Shown piece after piece: positions 44,201-52,834 of a DNA stretch of 64,000 nucleotides. The translations under genes were made by a program, and so were the position numbers. Each line of letters starts with the position of its first letter. Position 1 is the first letter of the stretch. Origin of the DNA: Larkinella terrae (lineage in GTDB: Bacteria; Bacteroidota; Bacteroidia; Cytophagales; Spirosomataceae); the NCBI RefSeq assembly GCF_009668025.1, contig NZ_WJXZ01000014.1:1-64000 (forward strand), given 5' to 3'. The notes under the pieces are model-generated. The model worked only from the letters and a program-made list of their open reading frames with translations. It was not told where the DNA came from and searched no databases.

Positions 44201-45406
44201 TCAAAATAGCGGTTTTTTATCATTCAGTTTTTTCGCCCGCAACAAGGCTTCGAGGTAATAATAATCGGCGTAAATCAGCGGCACATCGCGCTCAAATGTC
44301 TTCGCGCCGGTGCTGTGCAACAGCAGAAAACCGTGGTTTTTTCCAACGGGCGATGCGTAGTTTTTAGACAGGCTGGCAATGACCTGATCGGCCTTGACGC
44401 GGTATTGCGCATTCGCCGGACCGTAGGTACTGAGCTCGTACAGCGCCGATGCCATCACCGCTGCCGCCGACACATCGCGCAATTCGTTTGGAATCGCCGG
44501 AGCATCGAAATCGTAATACGGCACCAGATCCTGCGGCATTCGCGGGTGGTTGAGCATGAATGCGGCAATGGCCTCGGCCTGTTGCAGAAAAACCGGATTT
44601 TTGGTTTCGCGGTAACAAACAGTGTAGCCATAAAGCCCCCAGGCCTGCCCCCGCGCCCAGGCCGACTCGTCGCTGAAACCCTGGTGCGTGTTTTTCTTCA
44701 GAACCTTTCCGGTCAGGGTGTCGTAATCGACGACGTGGTAGGAGCTGTGGTCGGGGCGGTAATGGTTTTTGAGCGTCGTCTGGGCGTGCGTCACCGCAAT
44801 CTTATAAAACGTCGAATCGCCGGTCAGGCGGGTGGCCGCAAACAGCAGTTCCAGGTTCATCAAATTGTCGATAATCACCGGACATTGCCAGACCTCCTGG
44901 TGATGGTCCCAGGATCGGATGATGCCCGCCGTCGGCTTGAATCGTTTGCTTAACGATCTGGCTCCCTGGATGATGACGTCGCGATAGGCCGGATCTTTGG
45001 TCAACCGAAAACCGTTGCCGTAACTACAATAGATTTTGAAACCCATGTCGTGCGTACCGGCATTCCACTTTTCATGTTCCAGATTGGCGGTGAAAAACCG
45101 GGCCTGTTTTTCCCAATCCGGTTTGCCGGTATATTCGAAGAGGTACCATAACTCGCCGGGGAAAAAACCGCTCGTCCAGTCGCGGGCCGGAACCAGTTGC
45201 AGCGCGCCCGATTCATCCAGCGTTCGGGGCGACACAACGGGCGGTTTGTTCCCGACCGGTTTCTTGTCGGCGACCGCTACCTCGCTCAGCATCAGACGCG
45301 TTTGCTGTTCGGCCAATGCGAGCAGGGATTTGATGGACGAGTTTGGTATGGAGCTGATTGCCGGAATAAGGCCCAGAATGATGACGGTTAGTTTACGTAT
45401 TTTCAT
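44201..45406 (-). CDS. GH88 unsaturated uronyl hydrolase
   Basis: A 401-residue exported (alpha/alpha)6-barrel enzyme of family GH88. Family motifs: RDWTSGFFPGELWYLFEYTG, WNAGTHDMGFKIYCSYGNG (Asp120), WQCPVIIDNLMNLELLF (Asp180) and ESAWARGQAWGLYGY. The two Asp correspond to the pair used by unsaturated glucuronyl hydrolases, which remove the 4,5-unsaturated uronate left by polysaccharide lyases. This fits the PF05426 lyase next door. The signal region (LTVIILGLIPAISS) suggests periplasm. It follows the lyase gene across a 295-bp gap with a palindrome and precedes the esterase gene by 72 bp. Confidence 0.88.
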   Translation of the reverse strand: MKIRKLTVIILGLIPAISSIPNSSIKSLLALAEQQTRLMLSEVAVADKKPVGNKPPVVSPRTLDESGALQLVPARDWTSGFFPGELWYLFEYTGKPDWEKQARFFTANLEHEKWNAGTHDMGFKIYCSYGNGFRLTKDPAYRDVIIQGARSLSKRFKPTAGIIRSWDHHQEVWQCPVIIDNLMNLELLFAATRLTGDSTFYKIAVTHAQTTLKNHYRPDHSSYHVVDYDTLTGKVLKKNTHQGFSDESAWARGQAWGLYGYTVCYRETKNPVFLQQAEAIAAFMLNHPRMPQDLVPYYDFDAPAIPNELRDVSAAAVMASALYELSTYGPANAQYRVKADQVIASLSKNYASPVGKNHGFLLLHSTGAKTFERDVPLIYADYYYLEALLRAKKLNDKKPLF

Positions 45407-45557
45407 TTTTATGTACCCGCGGACTTTGGTCCGTTCGCAATTTGTGTAGATTTAAAATGGTAGATTGATATAAATGGCGCTTTAACTATCGGGTAATAGT
45501 GAGTTTGTTAAGCACCATAGGTGCGAAATATTTGTAGCCAAGTAGATCTCATGAGTC

Positions 45558-45618
45558 CGCCCGCGTGCCGTCAGGTACGCAACATCTGGACAATTGCGTA
45601 CCTGACGGCACGCGGGCG
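45558..45618. repeat. 61-bp palindrome, GTACGCAA family
   Basis: The perfect 25-bp arms at 45558-45582 and 45594-45618 contain GCGTGCCGTCAGGTACGCAA and its complement around an 11-base loop. The layout GCGTGCC-5 bases-GTACGCAA matches the inner core of 41198-41251. It lies in the gap between lyase and GH88 genes. Confidence 0.92.
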
Positions 45619-45701
45619 AATTTTGAATACTTTCTAATTCTGCAAACATTTGACCGCTACGCGGCCAGAAATTTCGGGTTACACTGCTTACTGAAGTTGA
45701 T

Positions 45702-46883
45702 TTACAGCCAGATCACCGGATTTCGGATGGGCAGGTTTCTTAATACTTCCTCAACCTGCGGATCGTGGTCCAGTTTCTTCCAGGTGGTCAGCCAATCCGG
45801 CTGTTTGAAAGCCAGCGCGCCGAAAACCAGAAACGGATGGGCCACCGGCCAGTCGTTCCAGTACATGACATCCGGTTTCTGCGGCCAACGGGACTTGTTC
45901 TGAACAAACGGAAACAAATACGCAATGCCCCGTCGGATGCCGCGCCCGTCGGCGGTTTGGAAGGCCCAGAGGTTGTCGGTTGGGGTGGATAAAATCTGAC
46001 AGATCATCGTCATCGCGTCGAGATTAAAGAGCGAATAACCGTACGGTTTGGTCCGACGCAATTCCAGCGGAAAACTGCCGTCAGCGGCCATCTGGTCGGG
46101 GAGAAGCACGGTTTTGTAGCGGTTGCGGCAGAACAGCAGCAGCGAGTCGTTTTTCGTCAGACTGGCAAAAGCCGCCACCTGCATCACCCAGCAGGTTCCG
46201 TGGTTATTTTTCGCATTCATCTCGTCTTTGCCGTACGGATGGGTCGTCAGCCAGGTCAGGTAATCGGTAAACCAGTGACGAATAGCGGCCACCGATTTTT
46301 GATTCGCACTTTTAGATTTTTCCATGACCCGCACCCCCTGCGTCACTTCCATCAGGTGAATGGTGTCGATGATGCCGATACCCCGGCCCGTTGCGCGCCC
46401 TTTAATCGCCTGCGTGTACAGCAACGACGGATTCATGCGCGTGGCCGGATCGACAAACCAGGCGTTGAGGTGCCGGAAAGCCTGCCGAACGTAGGTCTCA
46501 TCGCGCGTAATGACATACGCCGACGCCAGCGCGCCCACAATCCGGCTAAACCGAATCATGGCTTGCCGGTGGGCCACAAAGTTATCGGGATTGGTCATCC
46601 CGTCGCGCTGGATGTACGGTCCCTGCGGGTTGGTCGAATCCGGCCACCAGTAATCGCCCTCCGAGAAAAAATCGTGCGGACCGCCCGCGCTCCGGGGCGA
46701 TGTCTGGGCCGTAACCGTGATGGGTTCCTGCTGCATCGCCCAACGCGCTTCCGCCAGAACGTGGGATTTTAGCGTAGCGATAACGGCGGTTTTTTGTGAA
46801 CCGGGAGCCGGTAATTGCCCACGTACCAGGCCGACCAATCCATAGTAAAGGAAAATCGTAAAAAGGATAAACCGTGTTTGCAT
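45702..46883 (-). CDS. Alginate-lyase-family (PF05426, PL38-like) polysaccharide lyase
   Basis: A 393-residue exported (alpha/alpha)n-toroid protein. The signal sequence ends LVRG-QLP. The family pattern includes HDFFSEGDYWWPD near 70-80, NPQGPYIQRDGMTNP, FRHLNAWFVDPATRMNPSLLYTQ, and the Asn-His motif AKNNHGTCWVMQVAAFA (N226-N227-H228), which is the usual catalytic site of this fold. PF05426 enzymes cut alginate or, in PL38, glucuronan-type polymers by beta-elimination. The length and DYWWPD/NNHGT motifs resemble the Bacteroidota PL38-like branch more than the Pseudomonas PL5 type. The substrate is not certain. Confidence 0.82.
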   Translation of the reverse strand: MQTRFILFTIFLYYGLVGLVRGQLPAPGSQKTAVIATLKSHVLAEARWAMQQEPITVTAQTSPRSAGGPHDFFSEGDYWWPDSTNPQGPYIQRDGMTNPDNFVAHRQAMIRFSRIVGALASAYVITRDETYVRQAFRHLNAWFVDPATRMNPSLLYTQAIKGRATGRGIGIIDTIHLMEVTQGVRVMEKSKSANQKSVAAIRHWFTDYLTWLTTHPYGKDEMNAKNNHGTCWVMQVAAFASLTKNDSLLLFCRNRYKTVLLPDQMAADGSFPLELRRTKPYGYSLFNLDAMTMICQILSTPTDNLWAFQTADGRGIRRGIAYLFPFVQNKSRWPQKPDVMYWNDWPVAHPFLVFGALAFKQPDWLTTWKKLDHDPQVEEVLRNLPIRNPVIWL

Positions 46884-46950
46884 CGGGCTACGTGGAAAGC
46901 TAAGGGTTTGGCAACGACACCCGAAAACCGGGTTGATCGACCGACCGAAA

Positions 46951-47046
46951 TTAAAGAAATATCGACAGCATGTACAGCAACAGCGAGACGAGCAGCGTAA
47001 TGGACCCGACTTCGGCCAGGGTGACGATGAATCTGTTTTTTCTCAC
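46951..47046 (-). CDS. Possible 31-residue small membrane protein
   Basis: Too short for usual gene calling. A GTG at 47046 is preceded by AAGGAAAG about 10 bases upstream, and the frame runs 31 codons to TAA at 46951. The product begins MRKNRFIV and is one hydrophobic helix (ITLLVSLLLYMLSIFL) with a basic N-terminus, like a small inner-membrane protein. It sits 67 bp before the lyase gene on the same strand, in the divergent region facing susC. It may be a real small protein of this locus or a chance frame. Confidence 0.4.
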   Translation of the reverse strand: MRKNRFIVTLAEVGSITLLVSLLLYMLSIFL

Positions 47047-47125
47047 GCGAATCGTTCTTTCCTTTTGGAAAGTGCAAGTTTAACGACCTCCTGTAATTCC
47101 AGGATGTTGTTTTCTGATCAAAAAA

Positions 47126-47182
47126 GTGGACAAAGCGTTCGGGGGTGTGAAAAACCGTTCAAAGAGGTGGACAAAGCGTTCG
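47126..47182. promoter_or_regulatory. Three direct repeats with 20/21-bp spacing before susC
   Basis: AAAGCGTTC (47132-47140), AAACCGTTC (47152-47160) and AAAGCGTTC (47173-47181). The outer two lie in the perfect 16-mer GTGGACAAAGCGTTCG (47126-47141 and 47167-47182), 41 bp apart. The block sits about 130 bp before susC and between it and the divergent lyase genes. Two-turn spacing suits an AraC-type protein such as the HTCS at 36261-40415. The link is inference. Confidence 0.6.
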
Positions 47183-47314
47183 ATTTAGATTATTCCGTCA
47201 TTTTATAGGCTCCTGGCAATTATTATTGCTTCATGAAATTGAAAAATCGGCTCCTTTCTTCATTGAATTTTCGCTTGAGCCGATGGATTAACTTATCCTA
47301 CTAGTCTAAATCCT

Positions 47315-50300
47315 ATGAAAAAAAATGGTATTCATGTCGGTCGGTGGATCTGGTTCTCCTTCCTGGTTTGCCTGCAATTCCCGGCTTTGTTGATGGCGCA
47401 GCAAACCGCCCCGGTTTCCGGGAAAGTAACCGGAACCGGGGGCGATGCGATTCCCGGCGCAAACGTGGTGGTGAAAGGTACGACCACCGGAACGTCCACC
47501 GACGCGCAGGGCCGGTTTAGCCTGAACGCGCCTTCCGACGGAACGCTGGTCATTTCGTCGTTGGGGTTTGCGTCGCTGGAAGTGAATATTGGCGGTCGCA
47601 GTCAACTAACGGTGACGTTGGCGGAAGATCAGAAAGCGCTGGAAGAAGTGGTCGTGGTGGGGTACGGAACCCAGCGGAAAAGTGACGTTACGGGTTCGCT
47701 GTCGTCGGTGACTTCAAAAGACATCAAGGCCGTGCCGGTAACGGGTGTTGGGCAGGCCTTGCAGGGCCGGGCGGCCGGGGTGCAGGTGACGCAGGCTTCC
47801 AACGCGCCGGGTGGCGGGGTTACCATCCGGATTCGCGGGGGCAATTCCATCAATGCCGGAAACGAGCCGCTGTACGTGATCGACGGTTTTCCGGTGTATA
47901 ACGAAAGCGGAGCCAATCTCAATCCGAACGACATCGAGTCGATGGAAATCCTGAAAGATGCGTCGGCAACGGCCATTTACGGCTCGCGGGGAGCCAACGG
48001 CGTGGTGCTGATCACGACCAAACGCGGGAAATCCGGCCAGAACCGCATTGAATTTGAGACGTATTACGGCATTCAGCAGGTGCGAAAAAAACTGCCGATG
48101 CTGAACGCGACCGAATATGCCACGCTGGTGAACGAAGCCAACACGAATGTGGGCCGCGCACCGGTTTTTACGAACGAACAAATCGCCGGTTTTGGCGCAG
48201 GAACCAACTGGCAGGATGAAATTTTTCGGAAAGCGCCGATTCAGAATTATCAGTTGACGGCTTCAGGCGGTTCGGACAAAACGCGGTATGCGGTTTCGGC
48301 CAACTACCTGAATCAGCAGGGAATTATCATCAATTCGAAATACGACCGGGCGTCGTTTCGATTCAATTTCGACCACAAGATCAACGACCGTTTCAACATC
48401 GGTACCAGCCTGAATGTAATCCGCAGCCGCAACAATGCCGTTCCGACGGATGCCGATGGCGGTTCGAGCGGAACGGTTGTCTACAGCGCGCTGAATTTCT
48501 CGCCCACCCAACCGGTTTACAATCCGGACGGCACGCTGGTGGTGTTCAACACGCCTGGGCGCATCCAGATTGGCAGTCCGGTGGCGCAGGCACTGGGAAC
48601 GTATAACCTCACCGTTGGTACGCGGATGATCGGAAGCGTCTTTGCCGATTACAAAATCATTCCCGGTTTGACGTTCCGGACGAGTTTCGGTGCGGATGTA
48701 AATTACTCCAAACGCAGCCTGTATCTGTCGCGGAATACCGCAACGGGAACGCAATTGAGCGGGCAGGCGTCGATCATCAATAACCAGTCGTCGACCTGGC
48801 TGAACGAAAATACGCTGACGTATAACAAGACTTTCGGTAACGTCCACAACCTGACGTTGCTGGCGGGCTACACTATGCAGGGAAACCGGTATGAAAGCGT
48901 GGAGGCCCGTTCGCAGGGGTTTGCCAACGACATTCTGACGTATGAAAACCTGGGCTCGGCGTCGACGGCGCTGGTTCCGGCCTCGTCGGCCAGTAACTGG
49001 CAGCTTAACTCCTACATCGGTCGGGCGAATTATGATTATTCCGGTAAATACCTGCTCACGGCAACGGTTCGGGCCGATGGTTCATCGCGGTTTGGAGCCA
49101 GCAACAAGTGGGCGGTATTTCCCTCGGCTTCGGTGGCCTGGCGGTTGTCGGAAGAGGATTTTCTGAAAGGAAACCGGGTCGTCAACGACCTGAAGCTGCG
49201 GGTGAGCTACGGCTTGAGCGGCAATCAGGAAATCACGCAGTATCAATCACTCGCGACGTTGGGCACACAAAACGCCAATTTCAACAACACCGTAGTGATC
49301 GGCATCGGGCCGTCGCGCGTGGCCAATCCTGATCTGCGCTGGGAAACCACGGCGCAGGCCGATGTGGGGATCGACGTTGGTTTGCTGAGCAACCGCATCA
49401 CGCTGACGGCGGATTATTACAACAAGAAAACCACCGATCTGCTGCTGTCGGTGCCGCTGCCGTACGTTTCGGGGTACGCGTCGGCACTGCAAAATCTGGG
49501 CAGTATCCGCAACCAGGGGTTTGAATTGGGCATCAATTCGACGAATGTAAACGGCGCTTTCAAGTGGACGACGGCGTTCAACATTGCCGCCAACCGCAAC
49601 AAAGTGCTCAATCTGGGCGATCAGACGGAGTTTGCGTCGGGCGATGCCAGTGGGCATTTACAGCTCCCGAACTCGGGCCTGGTGCGGGTCGGCGAGCAGA
49701 TTGGGTTGTTCTACGGCTACCAGTCGAGCGGTATTTTCCAGACGCAGGCCGAAGTCGATGGCTCGGCGCAGAAAACCGCTAAACCCGGCGACCGGCGTTA
49801 CGTAGACCAAAACGGCGACGGCGCGATCAACGCCAGCGATCGCGTGATTCTGGGTTACGCCCAGCCAAAATTTTTCGGTGGTCTGACCAATACGTTTTCT
49901 TACAAAGGTGTGGAACTGAGCATCTTCATGCAGGGAACCTCGGGAAACAGCATTTTTAATATCAACCGGTTTGAGCAGGAATCGCTGACCGGCGTGAGCA
50001 ACCAGTCGGCGGAAACGCTGAATCGCTGGACACCGACGAATCCGAGCAACACCATTCCGCGCGCCAATGCCGTCGGCAATGCCTACGTGCTGTCGAGTCG
50101 TCAGATTGAAGATGGCTCGTATCTGCGGGTGAAAAACATCAATTTGTCGTACACGCTGCCGTCGGCGCTGGTGAGTAAGGCAAAGCTGTACAACGTGAAA
50201 GTGTACGTCAGCGCGCAGAACTGGATTACGTTCACGAACTACAGCGGTTTTGATCCCGAAGTAAACCGGTTTGGGCAAAGCACGCTGAGCCAGGGGAGCG

Positions 50301-50359
50301 ATTACGGAAGCTACCCGGGCAATAAAATGATTCTCGCCGGGCTGAACATTGGACTCTAA
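47315..50359 (+). CDS. SusC/RagA TonB-dependent receptor (no STN)
   Basis: A 1014-residue outer-membrane transporter with a signal peptide ending LLMA-QQT. The carboxypeptidase-regulatory-like domain comes first (about 28-110: VSGKVTGTGGDAIPGANVVV). The plug follows (about 115-230, with VVVGYGTQRKSDVTGS, IRIRGGNSINAGNEPLYVIDGFPV and ILKDASATAIYGSRGANGVVLITTK). The beta barrel runs to the end. Unlike the first SusC it has no STN domain, so it transports without sigma-factor signalling, consistent with control by an HTCS. The partner SusD starts 3 bp after its stop. The divergent lyase/GH88 genes suggest uronate oligomers as cargo. Confidence 0.93.
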   Translation: MKKNGIHVGRWIWFSFLVCLQFPALLMAQQTAPVSGKVTGTGGDAIPGANVVVKGTTTGTSTDAQGRFSLNAPSDGTLVISSLGFASLEVNIGGRSQLTVTLAEDQKALEEVVVVGYGTQRKSDVTGSLSSVTSKDIKAVPVTGVGQALQGRAAGVQVTQASNAPGGGVTIRIRGGNSINAGNEPLYVIDGFPVYNESGANLNPNDIESMEILKDASATAIYGSRGANGVVLITTKRGKSGQNRIEFETYYGIQQVRKKLPMLNATEYATLVNEANTNVGRAPVFTNEQIAGFGAGTNWQDEIFRKAPIQNYQLTASGGSDKTRYAVSANYLNQQGIIINSKYDRASFRFNFDHKINDRFNIGTSLNVIRSRNNAVPTDADGGSSGTVVYSALNFSPTQPVYNPDGTLVVFNTPGRIQIGSPVAQALGTYNLTVGTRMIGSVFADYKIIPGLTFRTSFGADVNYSKRSLYLSRNTATGTQLSGQASIINNQSSTWLNENTLTYNKTFGNVHNLTLLAGYTMQGNRYESVEARSQGFANDILTYENLGSASTALVPASSASNWQLNSYIGRANYDYSGKYLLTATVRADGSSRFGASNKWAVFPSASVAWRLSEEDFLKGNRVVNDLKLRVSYGLSGNQEITQYQSLATLGTQNANFNNTVVIGIGPSRVANPDLRWETTAQADVGIDVGLLSNRITLTADYYNKKTTDLLLSVPLPYVSGYASALQNLGSIRNQGFELGINSTNVNGAFKWTTAFNIAANRNKVLNLGDQTEFASGDASGHLQLPNSGLVRVGEQIGLFYGYQSSGIFQTQAEVDGSAQKTAKPGDRRYVDQNGDGAINASDRVILGYAQPKFFGGLTNTFSYKGVELSIFMQGTSGNSIFNINRFEQESLTGVSNQSAETLNRWTPTNPSNTIPRANAVGNAYVLSSRQIEDGSYLRVKNINLSYTLPSALVSKAKLYNVKVYVSAQNWITFTNYSGFDPEVNRFGQSTLSQGSDYGSYPGNKMILAGLNIGL

Positions 50360-50362
50360 CCT

Positions 50363-51820
50363 ATGAGATTACAGCACTTTATGAAAACGAATCGAATTCT
50401 ATTAATGGCCGCACTGGCACTGGGGCTGGGGGCCTGTTCGCTGGAAGAAACACCCCCGTCGTCGCTGGCTCCGGTCAATTTTTACACGAATGCGAACGAT
50501 GCTACGGCGGCCGTCAATGCGGTTTATGATATCGCCAATCAGGTGGGCGATCAGAGCCGGAATTTCATCATCATGGGCGATTTGCCGTCGGATGATATGG
50601 ACCCGCTGCTGAACAACGCCGACCGGGTGCAACTCTGGAGTTTCCAGACCATTGCCACGAATAGCGTGGTGGCGCAAACCTGGCAGGTGATTTATCAGGG
50701 CATCAACCGCGCCAACACCGCCATCGACCGGATTCCGGGGATTACGATGGACGAGACGCTGAAAAAACGCCTGGTTGGTGAAGCGAAATTCCTGCGGGCC
50801 TACTACTATTTCTACCTCGTGCGCTGGTACGGCGGGGTGCCGCTGATGCTGACCGAAACCCAGTCGCTGAGTGCCGGGAAGGATGTGGCCCGGGCGAGCG
50901 CCGATGAAGTTTATGCACAGATTATCAAGGATTTGACGGAAGCCGAAACCGCATTGCCGGACAAGTTTGCCGGTGCTGATCTGGGACGCGTAACGGCCGG
51001 AGCCGCCAAAGCAATGCTGGCGCGGGTGTTCCTGACCCGCAAGGACTTTCCGAACGCCCGCACCAAAGCCAAAGAGGTGATCGATAATGCCGCCAAATAC
51101 GGGTACGGGTTGTTCGACAAATACATCGACGTGTTCGCGATTTCGAATAAAAACGGCAAGGAGTCGGTTTTCGAGATTCAGTTTGTCGGCAATGGCAGCG
51201 GGCAGGGCAGCGGGATGGTAACCTACTTTGCACCCGAAAATTCACCGATTACCGGACGCGGTTTTGGGTCGTTCATTCCGACGATGGATTTGTACAACAG
51301 CTTCAAAACCGGTGACAAACGCAGGGAACTGTTCATCAATTCGTACGTCGATGGCGCCGGAAAAACTGTCAATACATTCCAGCATTTCAATAAATACGTC
51401 GATCCGTCGGCCAAAGCGTTCGGCGATGCGAACAACAATTTTCCAATCATTCGCTACGCCGATGTGCTGATGATGTTTGCCGAAGCCGAGAACGAAATCA
51501 GCGGCCCCACGGCTGCGGCTCTGGATGCGATCAACCCCGTTCGTCGCCGGGCGTTCGGTTTTCCGTTGACCGGAGCTTCATCCGTCGACTTCACGGCGGC
51601 TTTGACGAAGGACGCTTTCCGGCAGGCCATCTGGGACGAACGGCGCTGGGAGTTCAACGCCGAAGGCCACCGCTGGTTTGATCTGGTTCGGACCGATCGG
51701 CTGGTGCCCCTGCTGAAGGCGAAGGGCAAAACCAACATCACCGATACGCACAAGCTGTATCCGATTCCGCAGCGCGAACGCGATCTGAACCCGAACCTGA
51801 CGCAGAATCCGGGGTATTAA
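50363..51820 (+). CDS. SusD/RagB outer-membrane lipoprotein
   Basis: A 485-residue lipoprotein. The lipobox is LGLGAC-SLEE. The ATG at 50363 begins 3 bp after susC; a second ATG at 50381 (MKTNRILLM) makes a shorter, more typical signal. TPR-like SusD helices are seen in NAVYDIANQVGDQ, TWQVIYQGINRANTAIDRIPG, EAKFLRAYYYFYLVRWYGGVPLM and the C-terminal RRWEFNAEGHRWFDLVRTDRLVP ... YPIPQRERDLNPNLTQNPGY. This is the classical SusD/RagB layout, in contrast to the SusD-like_2 type at 28757. It binds the glycan at the cell surface for SusC. Confidence 0.92.
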   Translation: MRLQHFMKTNRILLMAALALGLGACSLEETPPSSLAPVNFYTNANDATAAVNAVYDIANQVGDQSRNFIIMGDLPSDDMDPLLNNADRVQLWSFQTIATNSVVAQTWQVIYQGINRANTAIDRIPGITMDETLKKRLVGEAKFLRAYYYFYLVRWYGGVPLMLTETQSLSAGKDVARASADEVYAQIIKDLTEAETALPDKFAGADLGRVTAGAAKAMLARVFLTRKDFPNARTKAKEVIDNAAKYGYGLFDKYIDVFAISNKNGKESVFEIQFVGNGSGQGSGMVTYFAPENSPITGRGFGSFIPTMDLYNSFKTGDKRRELFINSYVDGAGKTVNTFQHFNKYVDPSAKAFGDANNNFPIIRYADVLMMFAEAENEISGPTAAALDAINPVRRRAFGFPLTGASSVDFTAALTKDAFRQAIWDERRWEFNAEGHRWFDLVRTDRLVPLLKAKGKTNITDTHKLYPIPQRERDLNPNLTQNPGY

Positions 51821-51821
51821 A

Positions 51822-51898
51822 TTTTGAAATGGAATATGAGAAATGGAAAAGTGTCTGGCAATCCGGCCACTTTTCCATTTCTCATTTTCCATTCAAAA
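51822..51898. repeat. Palindrome after susD
   Basis: The AT-rich arms of 31-32 bp (51822-51853 and 51868-51898), including GAGAAATGGAAAAGTG and its complement, match except for one base and one gap. The 14-base loop holds TCTGGCAATCCGGC. It lies between convergent genes. Confidence 0.85.
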
Positions 51899-51907
51899 GC
51901 TCTCCTT

Positions 51908-52684
51908 TCAAAACGAATAACTCACGCCTTTCGGCAACGCTTCCACGGCCAGTTTCATCCACGTTCCGTTGATCTTGATGACGACGATATTATTGTCTTT
52001 GTCGTAAAAGATTGTGCCGTTTTCGCTGTTTTTTAGTTCCTGATAATTGACATGCTTCGCATCTTCCGCGTAGTTGGTTTCCGCGTCGGCGACCGGTTTT
52101 TCCGCCAGAATATTGTCGCGCCCGATATTTCCCAGCGTCAGGGCATTGGTCATTTTGAGCGAACCATAAAAAATCGCTTTATCCCGGCTGAACAGAAAGG
52201 AGTGCTGCCGAACATCCGAGCCGATTTTAAACCAGTTGTAAGCCGGTTCGGCGTGTGTATACACCGTGCTGTAATAATAAAGTTCGGCGACCGGTTTTTC
52301 TTCTTCGGTGTGTTTATTCACCAGCATCGTGATGCGTGATTTGTCGTCTTTGGCATAGCCTTCAAACAAGTGATAGCCCCAGCGTTTGCGGTTTCGCTCG
52401 TTTTCATTGCCGCGCACTTGGATCATAAACGGCGTACTTAAAATCCCGTTGACAGTGGTATACATCGGCGTGAGTTGCGGGTTAAATCCAAAATGATAGC
52501 CGCGTTCTTTCCAGCGGTTCCAACTCGTATCGACATCCGACGAAAGCTCCAGCCGATTGAACGGCGATTGGGGCGAACCTGGAAATAATTTCAAATAATT
52601 GGTGCTAATCGGCGTCGGGGAAACTTGGGCATTGGCCGGTACGATCAGTATAACAAGGCCGAAAAATAGAAGTGCGGTTTTCAT
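51908..52684 (-). CDS. Secreted protein of unknown function
   Basis: A 258-residue exported protein from the ATG at 52684 (MKTALLFFGLVILIVPANA-Q); a longer frame to 52726 exists. The body is beta-rich with aromatic residues (RGYHFGFNPQLTPMYTT, YYYSTVYTHAEPAYNWFKIG, HSFLFSRDKAIFYGSLKMTN), and the end has NGTIFYDKDNNIVVIKINGTWMKLAVEALPKG, a pattern seen near the C-terminus of some Bacteroidota tail-fibre-like or surface proteins. The middle region TNALTLGNIGRDNILAEKP suggests a fibre-like stalk. I do not recognise a family. It is divergent from nhaA. Confidence 0.7.
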   Translation of the reverse strand: MKTALLFFGLVILIVPANAQVSPTPISTNYLKLFPGSPQSPFNRLELSSDVDTSWNRWKERGYHFGFNPQLTPMYTTVNGILSTPFMIQVRGNENERNRKRWGYHLFEGYAKDDKSRITMLVNKHTEEEKPVAELYYYSTVYTHAEPAYNWFKIGSDVRQHSFLFSRDKAIFYGSLKMTNALTLGNIGRDNILAEKPVADAETNYAEDAKHVNYQELKNSENGTIFYDKDNNIVVIKINGTWMKLAVEALPKGVSYSF

Positions 52685-52834
52685 GCGGAATGAGAAATGG
52701 ATTAGGTTTTCTGGGGAATGCTGCAAAGTAAATGCAAATCGGCAGGTTCTAACGACCGGTTTTTATTTCCAATTGCCCAGCCGAAAAATACGGGTTTCTG
52801 CTTACTATTGCGTTCGAATCAACACCGGAACGAA

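Noticed and set aside
46769-47077. 102-codon minus-strand frame overlapping the lyase start
   Set aside because: Out of frame with the lyase and without protein-like composition; the 31-codon frame in the same area is more plausible.
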